DNA of 64,000 nt from Nitrospirota bacterium (GTDB lineage: Bacteria > Nitrospirota > Nitrospiria > Nitrospirales > UBA8639). The DNA is taken from NCBI GenBank assembly GCA_011088105.1, contig JAALKI010000007.1, positions 1 to 64,000 on the forward strand, read 5' to 3'. The position numbers were made by a program, and so were the translations under genes. Under the pieces are notes generated by a model that saw only the letters and a program-made list of their open reading frames with translations, ran no database searches and was not told the DNA's origin. Below, in pieces: positions 36,755 to 45,993 of the stretch (its first letter is position 1; each line of letters starts with the position of its first letter).

Positions 36755-38023
36755 TTAGTCTCGTCCCCATTCCTGAACAAGATAGGGTTTTTCTTTTTCA
36801 AAGATCCGGCAGAGGTTTTCCACGCGTTCTTCAGCTTCCGTCGTTGTCAGACCTTGTGTCTCAAGTACAAAAGAGGCGGTCCTGCCAAGGTAAAGAGGGG
36901 TTAGGGCTTTCAGTAAATGGTCACGAACAATAGACCGACGGTGAAAGGCGATTGCCGTATCAAAGAGGATGCGCGCCCAAAGTTCATCAGGTAAGCGAAA
37001 GGTTTTTGATGGAAGGGAGGCCAATGACGTTAAGGCCTTGAGCACCGCAGGAGACAGCATCTTCTCCCAAATAGACGCTAGATCAACCACGCCCTGTTGA
37101 AAACTGGCGATCATGCGATCGACATTCACATTCACGGGTTCTAGCGCGACGTGGTACTGAAAGCCAAAGAGTGGAACCGTCTGTGCGGCATTCTGTGTCA
37201 TCCAAGTAGAAGTGTGGTCTTCCATTAGAGAAAACAGAGCTCCTACAACTTCAAGCAACATTTCCGAAAGATCCTTGGCAGGATCTTTCGGATCATGAAT
37301 CTTGGCTCCCAGGAAACTCTGACATACCTTCGCCCCACTTGCAATGGCTTCTGTGGTCATCCAAATATCAATGCCAAATCGAGCAACTTCCGATTCCCAT
37401 ACATGTTTCTCTAAATATTGTTCAGCTAAAGATCTGGAAAAACCAAATTCCCCACCAATAGGTTGTCGAATAGAGACACCATACAATGCGCGTGTTAATG
37501 GATAAGCAATAGAGTTTGTAATGGTTCCATCGTATTTATGCCGAAGATAATATGGTGCAACATAATCAAATCCTTCTCGCATGATGGGGCTGAGCAGTAA
37601 GTCCATCCATTCTGGTGTAATACTCCGTAAGTCTGAGTCGACTACGGCACAAGCTTTGACCTTTAGCCGACGGGCTACTTCAAAAATTGTTCGAAAGGCA
37701 CTCCCTTTTCCTGGAATTCCGTAGTAAGGCGTGACAATCTTTTGAAGAGGGCTTTGAGATTCACTAACAAGTAACACGCCGAAATCTACGCCAGCAGTGG
37801 CTACGACCTGAGGCGTGCCATCAGTCGATCCTCCATCTGAATTGATCAGGACTGCCCGTGCATTGGGGAAATACTTACAAATGCCAGCGGTGACGGCATG
37901 AACCACATGCGCAATGGTGTTGGCATTATTGAAGCTAGGGATTCCCACAAGGATATCTGCATGATCAATATCTTGAATTTTCGATTCTGCTTCAGGGGTT
38001 AGTAGAACATCCCAGGTTTTCAT
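36755..38023 (-). CDS. Family 2-type glycosyltransferase, possibly mannosyl/glucosylglycerate synthase
   Basis: The GT-A domain starts with ILVGIPSFNNANTIAHVV and has the INSDGGSTDGTP and VVDSDLRSITPEW (DSD metal site) motifs, then QPIGGEFGFSR and ARFGIDIWMTTEA for the acceptor side. The C-terminal ~130 residues are helical. At 422 residues it resembles the single-enzyme mannosylglycerate synthases and related enzymes. The GPI/GPGKGSAFRTIFEVAR loop fits donor binding. It shares the minus-strand cluster with the GT81-like gene and the channel-like gene. Confidence 0.75.
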   Translation of the reverse strand: MKTWDVLLTPEAESKIQDIDHADILVGIPSFNNANTIAHVVHAVTAGICKYFPNARAVLINSDGGSTDGTPQVVATAGVDFGVLLVSESQSPLQKIVTPYYGIPGKGSAFRTIFEVARRLKVKACAVVDSDLRSITPEWMDLLLSPIMREGFDYVAPYYLRHKYDGTITNSIAYPLTRALYGVSIRQPIGGEFGFSRSLAEQYLEKHVWESEVARFGIDIWMTTEAIASGAKVCQSFLGAKIHDPKDPAKDLSEMLLEVVGALFSLMEDHTSTWMTQNAAQTVPLFGFQYHVALEPVNVNVDRMIASFQQGVVDLASIWEKMLSPAVLKALTSLASLPSKTFRLPDELWARILFDTAIAFHRRSIVRDHLLKALTPLYLGRTASFVLETQGLTTTEAEERVENLCRIFEKEKPYLVQEWGRD

Positions 38024-38173
38024 AGGCCGAGAATCTCGATGCTTGTGAAAAAGGTCAATGTGTTCAAGGTATAGAGCTTTGCGGGTTCCTGGTTCCTTAT
38101 GGAGGTTGACGCTACCAGGAACATGGAAGAATTAACATGTGACGAAGATGCACGGGGTTGAGGGGAAGCAAAT

Positions 38174-38202
38174 ACCGACTATCTCTTGTAGAGATAGTCG
38201 GT
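38174..38202 (-). terminator. Perfect 13-bp hairpin downstream of the Pal-like gene
   Basis: ACCGACTATCTCT (38174-38186) pairs exactly with 38190-38202 around a TGT loop, 64 bases after the Pal-like stop. A weak AT run follows on the minus strand, so it may stop or stabilise that transcript. Confidence 0.45.
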
Positions 38203-38265
38203 AAGCATATCAACCTTTGGTGAGTTGAGCTTCTTAGCCCATACACAAGGGAAAACGTCCAACCC

Positions 38266-39282
38266 TTATGGTCTTTCTCCTAACGCCTTTAACGAAGGCA
38301 CAAAATGGGCTCGACGATTTTGTCTCCAGCATGAGGCCTCATGTTCTGTGCAAGATGGATGGTCTTCACCATAACTCACAATCGTGAGTTGTGAGGCGGA
38401 AATGCCTAAATCCACCAAGTACTTTTTCACGGCAAGAGCTCGTCGTTTTCCCAATACCATGTTATACGCTTGTGTACCTCGTTCATCACAATGGCCTTCA
38501 ATCAAAATTGGCACGTTGTGGTATGTCGTTTTCAATAATGTTGCATTGGCTTCCAATATCGTGGTGGTCTCCGGTTTCAGGGCATATTGATCATAATCAA
38601 AATACACAGGGGCAAGGTGAGCGTCGGATGGTATAAGAGGGGCAACAGATCGTTCGGGCGGCTCACTCGGAGACACAATTTGACCTGAAGGTTGGTCCTT
38701 GGTCATGGGTGGCTGTTTTTGAACAAAATCAGAATGACGGCGGGTTGGCGTCATGTCGATGTCCTGACTGCTTGGTGCCTCTTCCGGGTTTTCGGATACC
38801 TCAGGGGGAAGTTCAGGGACGAATTGCAGGGGGGCGACATTGGGGCTGCCAGATGGGGGGCTAGTTTGTATCGAAGGTTCGGCAGGGAATGATGGGGTCG
38901 AGTGAGAAAATGTCGATTGTGATGAAGCCTCTTCAGGCTTCGGGCCACCATCAAAAAAATTGTCTCGCGTTTCTTGATTGTCCGAGGGGTGAGAGGGTTG
39001 AGGCGGCATTTCCGGAGAGGCTGTCATGGCTCCGGGTCCTTCCTTTGGTATGTTTTTCTGAGAGAATCCAGAGTCTAATGAGGTCTGGCCAAATTTTTCA
39101 TTGCTTAATGGCATTTCATTTTCGGCAGGCAGAGTTGGTGTTGGGGTGCTCTTTTGTGCTGTCTCAAGAGTTTCTCCACTAATCATTGTCGTGTGTTTTG
39201 GGCTTTCACACGCAGTCATGAGTGTAAAAATAGCGGAGCCTATCAAGGCTCCCTCTATAGACCGTTTTAGTATCTGATTCAT
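38266..39282 (-). CDS. OmpA/Pal-type peptidoglycan-associated lipoprotein
   Basis: A lipoprotein signal with lipobox LMTAC (cysteine ~residue 25) is followed by a long Pro/Ser/Glu-rich disordered region (residues ~30-225). The C-terminal OmpA domain is intact: YFDYDQYALKPETTTILEAN, ILIEGHCDERGTQAYNMVLG, KRRALAVKKYLVDLGI and a CWRQNRRAHF end, binding peptidoglycan. The linker is much longer than in E. coli Pal. AAGGAG lies 8 bases before the ATG. No tolB or tolQRA lies nearby in this window. Confidence 0.85.
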   Translation of the reverse strand: MNQILKRSIEGALIGSAIFTLMTACESPKHTTMISGETLETAQKSTPTPTLPAENEMPLSNEKFGQTSLDSGFSQKNIPKEGPGAMTASPEMPPQPSHPSDNQETRDNFFDGGPKPEEASSQSTFSHSTPSFPAEPSIQTSPPSGSPNVAPLQFVPELPPEVSENPEEAPSSQDIDMTPTRRHSDFVQKQPPMTKDQPSGQIVSPSEPPERSVAPLIPSDAHLAPVYFDYDQYALKPETTTILEANATLLKTTYHNVPILIEGHCDERGTQAYNMVLGKRRALAVKKYLVDLGISASQLTIVSYGEDHPSCTEHEASCWRQNRRAHFVPSLKALGERP

Positions 39283-39517
39283 GCTACGCGCTCCTTTCTC
39301 ATGTATAATCCTTTCTCCTAATTCATGGCTTCCGTTTGCCTATTTATTACTACCTGGTCCTAATCTTGTCAACGAGACCATTATCTTTTCATTCTGTGGC
39401 AAGCGGCTTGACTGTGAAAATTAGCCCTGCGTATGATCCTTTTTCTATTCATTATGGTGTAGAGAACTAGTATTTTCGGCTTCTTACGTATATTCATCAA
39501 TCCGTGCCTTGCCTATT

Positions 39518-40516
39518 ATGATTCATGTACAGAACATCACGAAACGCTTTGGAGATTTGAAAGCCATTGATCGAGTAAGCTTTTCAGTCAACAGCGGGGA
39601 GGTCCTGGCATTTCTTGGGCCAAATGGAGCAGGTAAAACCACCACCATGCGGATCTTGACGTGCTTTTTACCGCCAACTGAAGGCTCTGTCCACATTGCT
39701 GGTTATAGTTGTCATGACCAGTCAATGGAAGTCAAGAAACGAATTGGGTATTTACCTGAAAGCCCTCCATTATATCATGAACTAACTGTTTGGGAATACC
39801 TAACCTTTGTGGGCCAAATGAAAGGGCTGCTGTCTTCCCGCTTGAGCCAACGACGGGCTCAGGTCATTGAGCAATTAGGGCTGGGCCATGTTCAACAACG
39901 CGTCATTGCTCATCTTTCTCGTGGATATCGCCAACGCGTTGGGTTGGCTCAAGCGCTCATCCATGAACCACCAGTCCTCATTCTAGATGAACCGACAACG
40001 GGATTAGATCCCAAGCAAATTATTGAAATTCGTGAGCTTATTCAAAGCTTGGCTGGTTCTCATACCATTATTCTCAGTACGCATATTCTCTCTGAAGCAA
40101 CAGCTGTCTGCCAACGAGTGCTCATTCTTCATGAAGGCCGTATTGTGGCTGAAGATACGCCGTCCCAACTGGCGGTACGATTGCGTCGCTCGGAGAAAGT
40201 TCGTTTGACGGTCAAGGACCCACCTCCGAATTGGCCGGAATGCCTTTTGAGGGTTCCAGGCGTAAATCATGTCCTTCAAGATTCATTGCCTAATTCTTGG
40301 TTAATCGAATGTGATATTCATCAGGATATCCGAGAAGAGTTAGCCCGATTTGTTGTTCAACAAGGGGTGGGGCTGCTGGAAATGAAAAGAGTGGCCATGT
40401 CTTTGGAGGATGTGTTTTTACAGCTGACGCAACAGGATAGGCTACAACTACTTGAGCGGGATGACCAACCGGTCTCTCGACAATCGATGGAAGGAGTGGT
40501 CGCGCCTCAATCATGA
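39518..40516 (+). CDS. ABC transporter ATPase, gliding-type (set 1)
   Basis: The 332-residue ATPase has Walker A GPNGAGKT (~residues 34-41), signature LSRGYRQRVGLAQALI and Walker B VLILDEPTTGLD. It has the ~90-residue C-terminal extension of this subfamily (RLTVKDPPPNWPECLLRVPG). I use ATG 39518 in place of the TTG three codons earlier; neither has a strong ribosome site. The stop overlaps the permease start by 4 bases. It heads ATPase-permease-GldG-DUF4340 set 1 and is paralogous to the ATPase at 59489. Confidence 0.9.
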   Translation: MIHVQNITKRFGDLKAIDRVSFSVNSGEVLAFLGPNGAGKTTTMRILTCFLPPTEGSVHIAGYSCHDQSMEVKKRIGYLPESPPLYHELTVWEYLTFVGQMKGLLSSRLSQRRAQVIEQLGLGHVQQRVIAHLSRGYRQRVGLAQALIHEPPVLILDEPTTGLDPKQIIEIRELIQSLAGSHTIILSTHILSEATAVCQRVLILHEGRIVAEDTPSQLAVRLRRSEKVRLTVKDPPPNWPECLLRVPGVNHVLQDSLPNSWLIECDIHQDIREELARFVVQQGVGLLEMKRVAMSLEDVFLQLTQQDRLQLLERDDQPVSRQSMEGVVAPQS

Positions 40517-41283
40517 CCCCCGTCTCAATTCTCATTGCCAAAGAGCTTCGTTGTTTTCTCGTTTCCCCAGTCTTCTATGTAGTTGGCGCGGTCTTTCTCT
40601 TTGTCGTTGGCCTCTTGGCACATCTGGCGGTGGTCAATGCCGGTCAGCAGGCTGTGCGTATCATGCAGATCCAAAATAGTGCGGCGCAGCTGAATCTGAA
40701 TGAATTAGTCTTCCGGCAGATGTTTGCCAGTATGGAAATCATTTTGATGTTCGTGCTCCCTATGTTGACCATGCGGTTGTTTGCCGAAGAACGAAAACTG
40801 CATACATTTGAGTTCTTGCTGACTTCTCCCATTGAGGTCCATGAAATCATTTCGGCAAAGTATCTCAGTGTATTCTTGATCTATATAGGGCTTGTGACTC
40901 TGACAGGCCTGACGCCACTGGTGCTTTCTCTCTATAGTAGCTTTGAATGGAGCCCTGTCTTGACAGGCTATTTGGCCTTAATGCTGCAAGGGGGGTTGTT
41001 TTTGGCCATTGGTGTCTTAGCCTCAACGATGACTGAAAATCAAATTGTCGCCGCCTTTATCAGTTTTGGCATCATTCTTGTGCTGTGGCTGCTTGGTGGC
41101 CTTGGTCATCTGTTAGGTGATTCTCTGTTTGGTCATACGTTGACGTATCTATCCTTCACAGACCATTATGATCGGCTGGTTCGGAGTCTTCTAGACGTCA
41201 AGGATCTTGTGTATTATGTATCGGCTTCAGTGTTGATGTTGTTTATTGCCCACCGAATTGTTGATTCTCATCGATGGTCGTAA
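40513..41283 (+). CDS. ABC-2 permease, GldF-like (set 1)
   Basis: A 256-residue inner-membrane permease with about six segments. It opens SILIAKELRCFLVSPVFYVV, includes MLTMRLFAEERKLHTFEFLL (a family feature before the central loop) and has ASTMTENQIVAAFISFGIIL. It overlaps both its neighbours by a few bases, so the set is translationally coupled. The substrate is unknown; related operons act in gliding in Bacteroidota, but that role is not implied here. Confidence 0.88.
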   Translation: MTPVSILIAKELRCFLVSPVFYVVGAVFLFVVGLLAHLAVVNAGQQAVRIMQIQNSAAQLNLNELVFRQMFASMEIILMFVLPMLTMRLFAEERKLHTFEFLLTSPIEVHEIISAKYLSVFLIYIGLVTLTGLTPLVLSLYSSFEWSPVLTGYLALMLQGGLFLAIGVLASTMTENQIVAAFISFGIILVLWLLGGLGHLLGDSLFGHTLTYLSFTDHYDRLVRSLLDVKDLVYYVSASVLMLFIAHRIVDSHRWS

Positions 41284-42620
41284 ATCGTTTGCGTGTCAAT
41301 AGTCTGTTAGGTGTTCTGTTGCTGATTGGCATCCTCTGCATGATCAACATTCTGGCCATCCGCCATGGTGGACGGTGGGATCTCTCGGAAGCCCAACGCT
41401 TTTCTCTGGCCCCTCAAACTCTTCGGGTCATTGGTGAACTTCAGCAAAAAGTCATGATCACTGTCTTTACTCATGATCGGAGCCCAGGGTTTCGATCTTA
41501 TCGAGATCTTCTCGAAACCTATGCACATGGGAATTCCTTGATTCATACAGCGTTTGTGGATCCTGAACAGCGTCCAGGCCTAGCGAAAAAATTCAACATT
41601 TCCCGTTTAGATACGGCAGTTTTTGAAAGTGGGACCCAAGTCATTCATGTCACCAAACCGACGGAAGTTGAGCTGACTAATGCACTAATTCGTGTCACTC
41701 AAGAGACAAAAAAAGTCATTGGATTTTTGGAAGGGCATGGTGAACGTGAGGTAGAGGATCGAGAGCGAAATGGCTATTCTCGTGTCAAAGAGCTTCTGCT
41801 TGAACAAGGCTATGAGGTCGAACGTCTTTCATTGCAAGAGGCATCTGACATCCCAGACCATCTGGCCGTGCTGGTGATTGCTGGCCCACGCTATGCATTC
41901 TCCTCGAAAGAACATGAGCGCGTGACCCAGTTTCTCCAGACAAATGGACGAGCACTTATCCTGATCGATCCTGAAACTACCAGTGGCCTTGAGTCACTCT
42001 TAGCCCCATGGGGGCTCATGCTTGATGCAGGAATCGTTGTAGATGAACAGGATCGATTGGCACAAGGTAGCCCGACGGCGTTACTCGTTCGGACATTTAC
42101 TGATCATGACATTACTCATAATTTTGATGTGCCAGTCATGCTTCCCGTATCACGACATCTAACGTTTCATAAAAACAATGAACGGAATTGGGATTTTATG
42201 TCTTTGGCGCAGACATCGATCAAAAGTTGGGTGGAGACAGATTTTAGCGATAAGGCGCCTGTTTTGAATGTTGATCAGGATACCGCGGGTCCCCTCATTC
42301 TGGCTGCAGTCTTGGAGCCGCAGGCTTCAAAGGTGACGCCGAAAATAGCTGGTCCAGCTATGGTTGTGATTGGCAATTCATCATTTGCCAGTAATACCTA
42401 TATTAAATTTCCAGGGAACACGGACTTTTTATTCAATGCCATCGCCTGGTTAGCGCGTGAACAAAAACTTGTTTCCCTGACAGCGAAAGATCCAGCACTC
42501 CGGCCTTTCCTCCCAAACCCTACACAGGAACACACATTGCTGGCTATTCAAGTTTTTTCGGTGCCTGTCTTGTTACTACTTTTAGGCCTGACAATTTGGC
42601 GACGCAGGCGGCATCGTTAA
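41274..42620 (+). CDS. GldG-like ABC auxiliary protein (set 1)
   Basis: The 448-residue protein has an N-terminal membrane helix (LLGVLLLIGILCMINILAIR), a large extracytoplasmic region of the ABC-auxiliary/DUF4350 type (LSEAQRFSLAPQTLRVIGEL; VIGFLEGHGEREVEDRERNG; ALILIDPETTSGLESLLAPW) and a C-terminal helix ending with a basic tail RRRRHR. It overlaps the permease by 10 bases. Its likely role is periplasmic partner of the ABC pair. Confidence 0.87.
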   Translation: MVVNRLRVNSLLGVLLLIGILCMINILAIRHGGRWDLSEAQRFSLAPQTLRVIGELQQKVMITVFTHDRSPGFRSYRDLLETYAHGNSLIHTAFVDPEQRPGLAKKFNISRLDTAVFESGTQVIHVTKPTEVELTNALIRVTQETKKVIGFLEGHGEREVEDRERNGYSRVKELLLEQGYEVERLSLQEASDIPDHLAVLVIAGPRYAFSSKEHERVTQFLQTNGRALILIDPETTSGLESLLAPWGLMLDAGIVVDEQDRLAQGSPTALLVRTFTDHDITHNFDVPVMLPVSRHLTFHKNNERNWDFMSLAQTSIKSWVETDFSDKAPVLNVDQDTAGPLILAAVLEPQASKVTPKIAGPAMVVIGNSSFASNTYIKFPGNTDFLFNAIAWLAREQKLVSLTAKDPALRPFLPNPTQEHTLLAIQVFSVPVLLLLLGLTIWRRRRHR

Positions 42621-43987
42621 TGGTTGCTATGAGTGCCTATCGCACAACCATGCTCTTGGCCTTCGTCTGTGGAGGATTAGCCTTGTACCTCTACGGAATT
42701 GATAGGCCCAAAATCGAACAGTCCGTAATGCAGGAAATAGCGGAACAACGGATCTTGCCTTTTGACTATCGAGACGTGACGACATTTACCGTCAAAAACC
42801 GAGCAACCTCCGTGACCTTGGAGAAGGGAGAGGATGAACGATGGGTGATTCGGAACCCCCTCGTTGCCCGGGCTGATTCACGTGAAGTGGGCAATGTTCT
42901 ACGGGCGTTAGAATTGGGACGTGTGACGCGCAAAATAGACGATCCTGACCAGGGCCTGGAAGAATATGGGTTAATGTCTCCACATATGACCATTGCGCTG
43001 ACAGCCGGAAACAGGACGGAAACGCTTTCTTTAGGTGATATTGCTCCTGTGTCTTCCACATTATACGTCAAACGGCATTCTGACGAGCAGGTTCTCCTGA
43101 CAACACTTGGCGTGAAAGATTTCCGAAAAAAATCGTTATTTACATTTAGAAAGAAAGAAATTCTTTCTTTTAATCGAGTTAGCATTGACCATATGACTCT
43201 TCAATTCGGACAACAAGAATTTGTCCTTTCACGAATCACCGCGACGCATGGGTTGACGGGCGATTGGCAATTCCAGTCGCCTGCGAAAAAGCCTGCGGAT
43301 AAAACGACAATTGGTCTTTTACTGATGACCCTTGAAGATCTGACAGCCGAAGAATTCATTGATCCAGGCCCGGAGCGCAATCGTTTGGAAAAAGAGCTTG
43401 GGCTTCCCTCGTTTGCCGTTACTCTGGGAGCTGGTAAGAGAAGCTATCATATGCAAGTGTTTCACAGGGAGAAAACCGGAAAGGTCTATGCCATCCGATC
43501 ACCGCAAGGTCCTATTTATGGGATCAATCCAGCTGTGCTTCGAGTATTGCCACAGAACCCGTTTGACATACAAGACCGGCGTCTTCTCGGAATGAAACCC
43601 GAAGATATTGTACTCCTTTCCGTCAAGAGCCCGAATACCCAGTACACGCTGGTTCAGCAACATGAAGAATGGATTATGGATAGCCATCCAACGTCTCGGC
43701 TGGATCAAAAAGCTATCAGGCTGTTTGCCAGTCGAGTGGCTGATCTGCGAGCGGAACAGCGGGTACTGGAAAAAGACCAAAACGACGATGCTGCGTTAGG
43801 ACTTTCTCCTCCGGTCATTGAAATTATGGCTACGGATCGCTATGGACGCGAACAGGGACAGTTGTTCATCGGCAATCGTGAAAAAGGGTTGATCTACGTG
43901 AAAGGGACAGGACTGGCAGGAACCTATCAGGCTCGCTCACTTTTATTGACGCAAATCCCTAATCAAGAAACACTCCTTATAGAATAG
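42620..43987 (+). CDS. DUF4340 protein (set 1)
   Basis: The 455-residue protein has an N-terminal anchor helix (TTMLLAFVCGGLALYLYGID), followed by a repeat-like extracytoplasmic domain of strands (VTTFTVKNRATSVTLEKGED; LTAGNRTETLSLGDIAPVSS) characteristic of DUF4340. I start at ATG 42620, one base inside the GldG-like stop, rather than a TTG eight codons earlier. A second ATG three codons on is also possible. Function is unknown; DUF4340 proteins commonly follow GldG-like genes. Confidence 0.85.
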   Translation: MVAMSAYRTTMLLAFVCGGLALYLYGIDRPKIEQSVMQEIAEQRILPFDYRDVTTFTVKNRATSVTLEKGEDERWVIRNPLVARADSREVGNVLRALELGRVTRKIDDPDQGLEEYGLMSPHMTIALTAGNRTETLSLGDIAPVSSTLYVKRHSDEQVLLTTLGVKDFRKKSLFTFRKKEILSFNRVSIDHMTLQFGQQEFVLSRITATHGLTGDWQFQSPAKKPADKTTIGLLLMTLEDLTAEEFIDPGPERNRLEKELGLPSFAVTLGAGKRSYHMQVFHREKTGKVYAIRSPQGPIYGINPAVLRVLPQNPFDIQDRRLLGMKPEDIVLLSVKSPNTQYTLVQQHEEWIMDSHPTSRLDQKAIRLFASRVADLRAEQRVLEKDQNDDAALGLSPPVIEIMATDRYGREQGQLFIGNREKGLIYVKGTGLAGTYQARSLLLTQIPNQETLLIE

Positions 43988-44006
43988 AGACGAGGAGGTA
44001 TCGTTG

Positions 44007-44045
44007 ATGACGTTCAGCTGTCTGTGCAGGTGTGTGTCAGATTGA
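44007..44045 (+). CDS. Candidate 12-residue cysteine-rich leader peptide
   Basis: GAGGAGGT lies 6 bases before an ATG that encodes MTFSCLCRCVSD and stops. It lies between the DUF4340 and transketolase genes, and a strong ribosome site for so short a frame suggests a leader peptide. Three cysteines in a row of five residues could make it cysteine-responsive. It could equally be chance. Confidence 0.25.
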   Translation: MTFSCLCRCVSD

Positions 44046-44105
44046 CTGGTACACAGGGGTTTGTTACCGTATCCTTCCCTTATCATTTTGCAAAAGGATT
44101 GTCAC

Positions 44106-45989
44106 ATGATTCCGGATCACGCTTCTGCTTTCAGCTTGCACGATTGTTCAGTTTCCCCAGATATTCTCGCTCATAAAGCCACACAACTTCGTATTCACAG
44201 TATTCAAGCAACAACGGAGGCTGGGAGTGGGCATCCGACAAGTTGCTGTTCCGCTGCGGACATTGTGGCTGTCTTATTTTTCGGGGTCATGAGATACAAC
44301 CCCAAACATCCTAAGCAGCCTGGCAGTGACCGGTTCGTACTCTCCAAAGGGCATGCTGCGCCATTGTTGTATGCGGCATGGGCTGAAGCGGGGTTATTTC
44401 CCACATCGGACCTTCAGCAATTGCGTCGGCTGTCTTCTGACTTAGAAGGCCATCCAACGCCTCGGCTTGAATTTGTCGATGTGGCCACCGGATCTTTAGG
44501 ACAAGGGCTTTCCGCAGGAGTTGGCATTGCCCTGAATGCCAAACGGCTTGAAAAAAATCCTTATCGAACCTATGTACTTTTGGGCGATGGCGAGTCCGTT
44601 GAGGGTTCAGTGTGGGAAGCGGCAGAGTTGGGTCGATATTATCAATTAGATAATCTTTGTGCCATTGTGGATGTAAATCGGTTCGGGCAATCGGATCCCA
44701 CGCTCCTTGCACATGATCTTGAAGCATATCGTGCTCGATGGGAAGGGTTTGGCTGGCATGCTCTTGTCGTTGATGGTCACGACCATGATGCGTTACTACA
44801 TGCATTTCAAGAAGCTGCCGCACATCGTGGGGTGCCGACGGTCTTGCTCGCAAAGACCTTGAAGGGCAAAGGGATTCCTCATGCTGAAGATCAAGCAAAT
44901 TGGCATGGAAAGCCAATTCCGGCAGAGCAGGCCCAACAGGTTGTGGATATGCTGGAGAAGACATTACCAATTCCTACACCCGTGATATCCATTTCACAAC
45001 CTCAAATAGTCATGGAGGCGACACCCTCTGTCCGACCATGTTCAGCACCCACCTATACAATGGGTGAATCTGTAGCCACGCGTGAAGCATTTGGTGTGGC
45101 TCTTGCTGAATTAGGGGCTGCTAATCCTTTCGTGATGGGATTAGATGCCGACGTGAAAAACTCGACGTTCACTGAAAAGTTTGCCAAACAGTTTCCTGAT
45201 CGGTTTGTTCAAAATTTTATTGCTGAACAAAACATGGTAGGGGTTGCTTCAGGGTTAGCCGCGTGCGGGAAAATCCCTTTTGCGGCGACATTTGCCTGTT
45301 TTCTCACGCGAGCCTATGATTTTATTCGAATGGCGGCCATTAGTCAGTCGAATGTCAAACTGATGGGATCACATGCGGGCGTGAGTATTGGCGAAGATGG
45401 CCCGTCGCAAATGGGGTTAGAGGATATTGCCATGATGTCAGCCTTTCCTGGCGTCACCGTACTGTATCCCTCGGATGCTGTGTCGGCCTATCGATTGGTT
45501 GAGGCGGCGGCCAACCAGCCAGGTCTCGTCTATATCAGAACGAGTCGGCCTAAAACACCTGTCTTGTATGGAAATGAAGAGTCATTTCCTCTCGGAGGCT
45601 CAAAAGTTTTACGGCAAAGCCCTCACGATCGTCTTACTATTGTGGCTGCTGGTGTGACGTTAATTGAGGCGTTGAATGCCTACGAACAGTTACAGACATT
45701 AGGCATTGCTGTCAGAGTCATTGATCTGTATAGCATCGTGCCAATCGATCAACAAACTCTGGTGGATGCTGCACAAGCGACGGATCATCGATTCCTTACG
45801 GTGGAAGACCATTATGCCCATGGTGGGTTAGGCGATGCGGTACTCAATGCCCTTTCCGATGAACCGGTGCGTCTTCAGAAACTGGCTGTTCGAGAGATTC
45901 CTCACAGCGGCAAGTCCGCAGAATTGTTGGATCGGTATGGCATCAATGCACGAGCTATTGTTGAAGCTGTGAAGCATATGATCCGGTAA
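44106..45989 (+). CDS. tkt: Transketolase
   Basis: Transketolase transfers two-carbon units in the pentose phosphate pathway and may help here to regenerate sugars. The TPP site is LLGDGESVEGSVWEAAEL with the NRFGQS strand, preceded by SGHPTSCCSAADIVAVLFF and DRFVLSKGHAAPLLYAAW. The pyrimidine domain has NFIAEQNMVGVASGLA and GVSIGEDGPSQMGLED; the C-terminal domain is present. I start at ATG 44106 (AAAGGA 7 bases upstream). At 627 residues it is close to full length. The crp-type gene follows by 4 bases. Confidence 0.93.
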   Translation: MIPDHASAFSLHDCSVSPDILAHKATQLRIHSIQATTEAGSGHPTSCCSAADIVAVLFFGVMRYNPKHPKQPGSDRFVLSKGHAAPLLYAAWAEAGLFPTSDLQQLRRLSSDLEGHPTPRLEFVDVATGSLGQGLSAGVGIALNAKRLEKNPYRTYVLLGDGESVEGSVWEAAELGRYYQLDNLCAIVDVNRFGQSDPTLLAHDLEAYRARWEGFGWHALVVDGHDHDALLHAFQEAAAHRGVPTVLLAKTLKGKGIPHAEDQANWHGKPIPAEQAQQVVDMLEKTLPIPTPVISISQPQIVMEATPSVRPCSAPTYTMGESVATREAFGVALAELGAANPFVMGLDADVKNSTFTEKFAKQFPDRFVQNFIAEQNMVGVASGLAACGKIPFAATFACFLTRAYDFIRMAAISQSNVKLMGSHAGVSIGEDGPSQMGLEDIAMMSAFPGVTVLYPSDAVSAYRLVEAAANQPGLVYIRTSRPKTPVLYGNEESFPLGGSKVLRQSPHDRLTIVAAGVTLIEALNAYEQLQTLGIAVRVIDLYSIVPIDQQTLVDAAQATDHRFLTVEDHYAHGGLGDAVLNALSDEPVRLQKLAVREIPHSGKSAELLDRYGINARAIVEAVKHMIR

Positions 45990-45993
45990 ACGT

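Noticed and set aside
43144-43172. AAGAAAGAA/TTCTTTCTT palindrome
   Set aside because: It falls within the DUF4340 coding sequence and is explained by Lys/Glu and Ser/Phe codons.
44311-44970. 219-codon antisense frame opposite transketolase
   Set aside because: Shadow of the well-supported tkt gene; His/Pro-rich product without family features.
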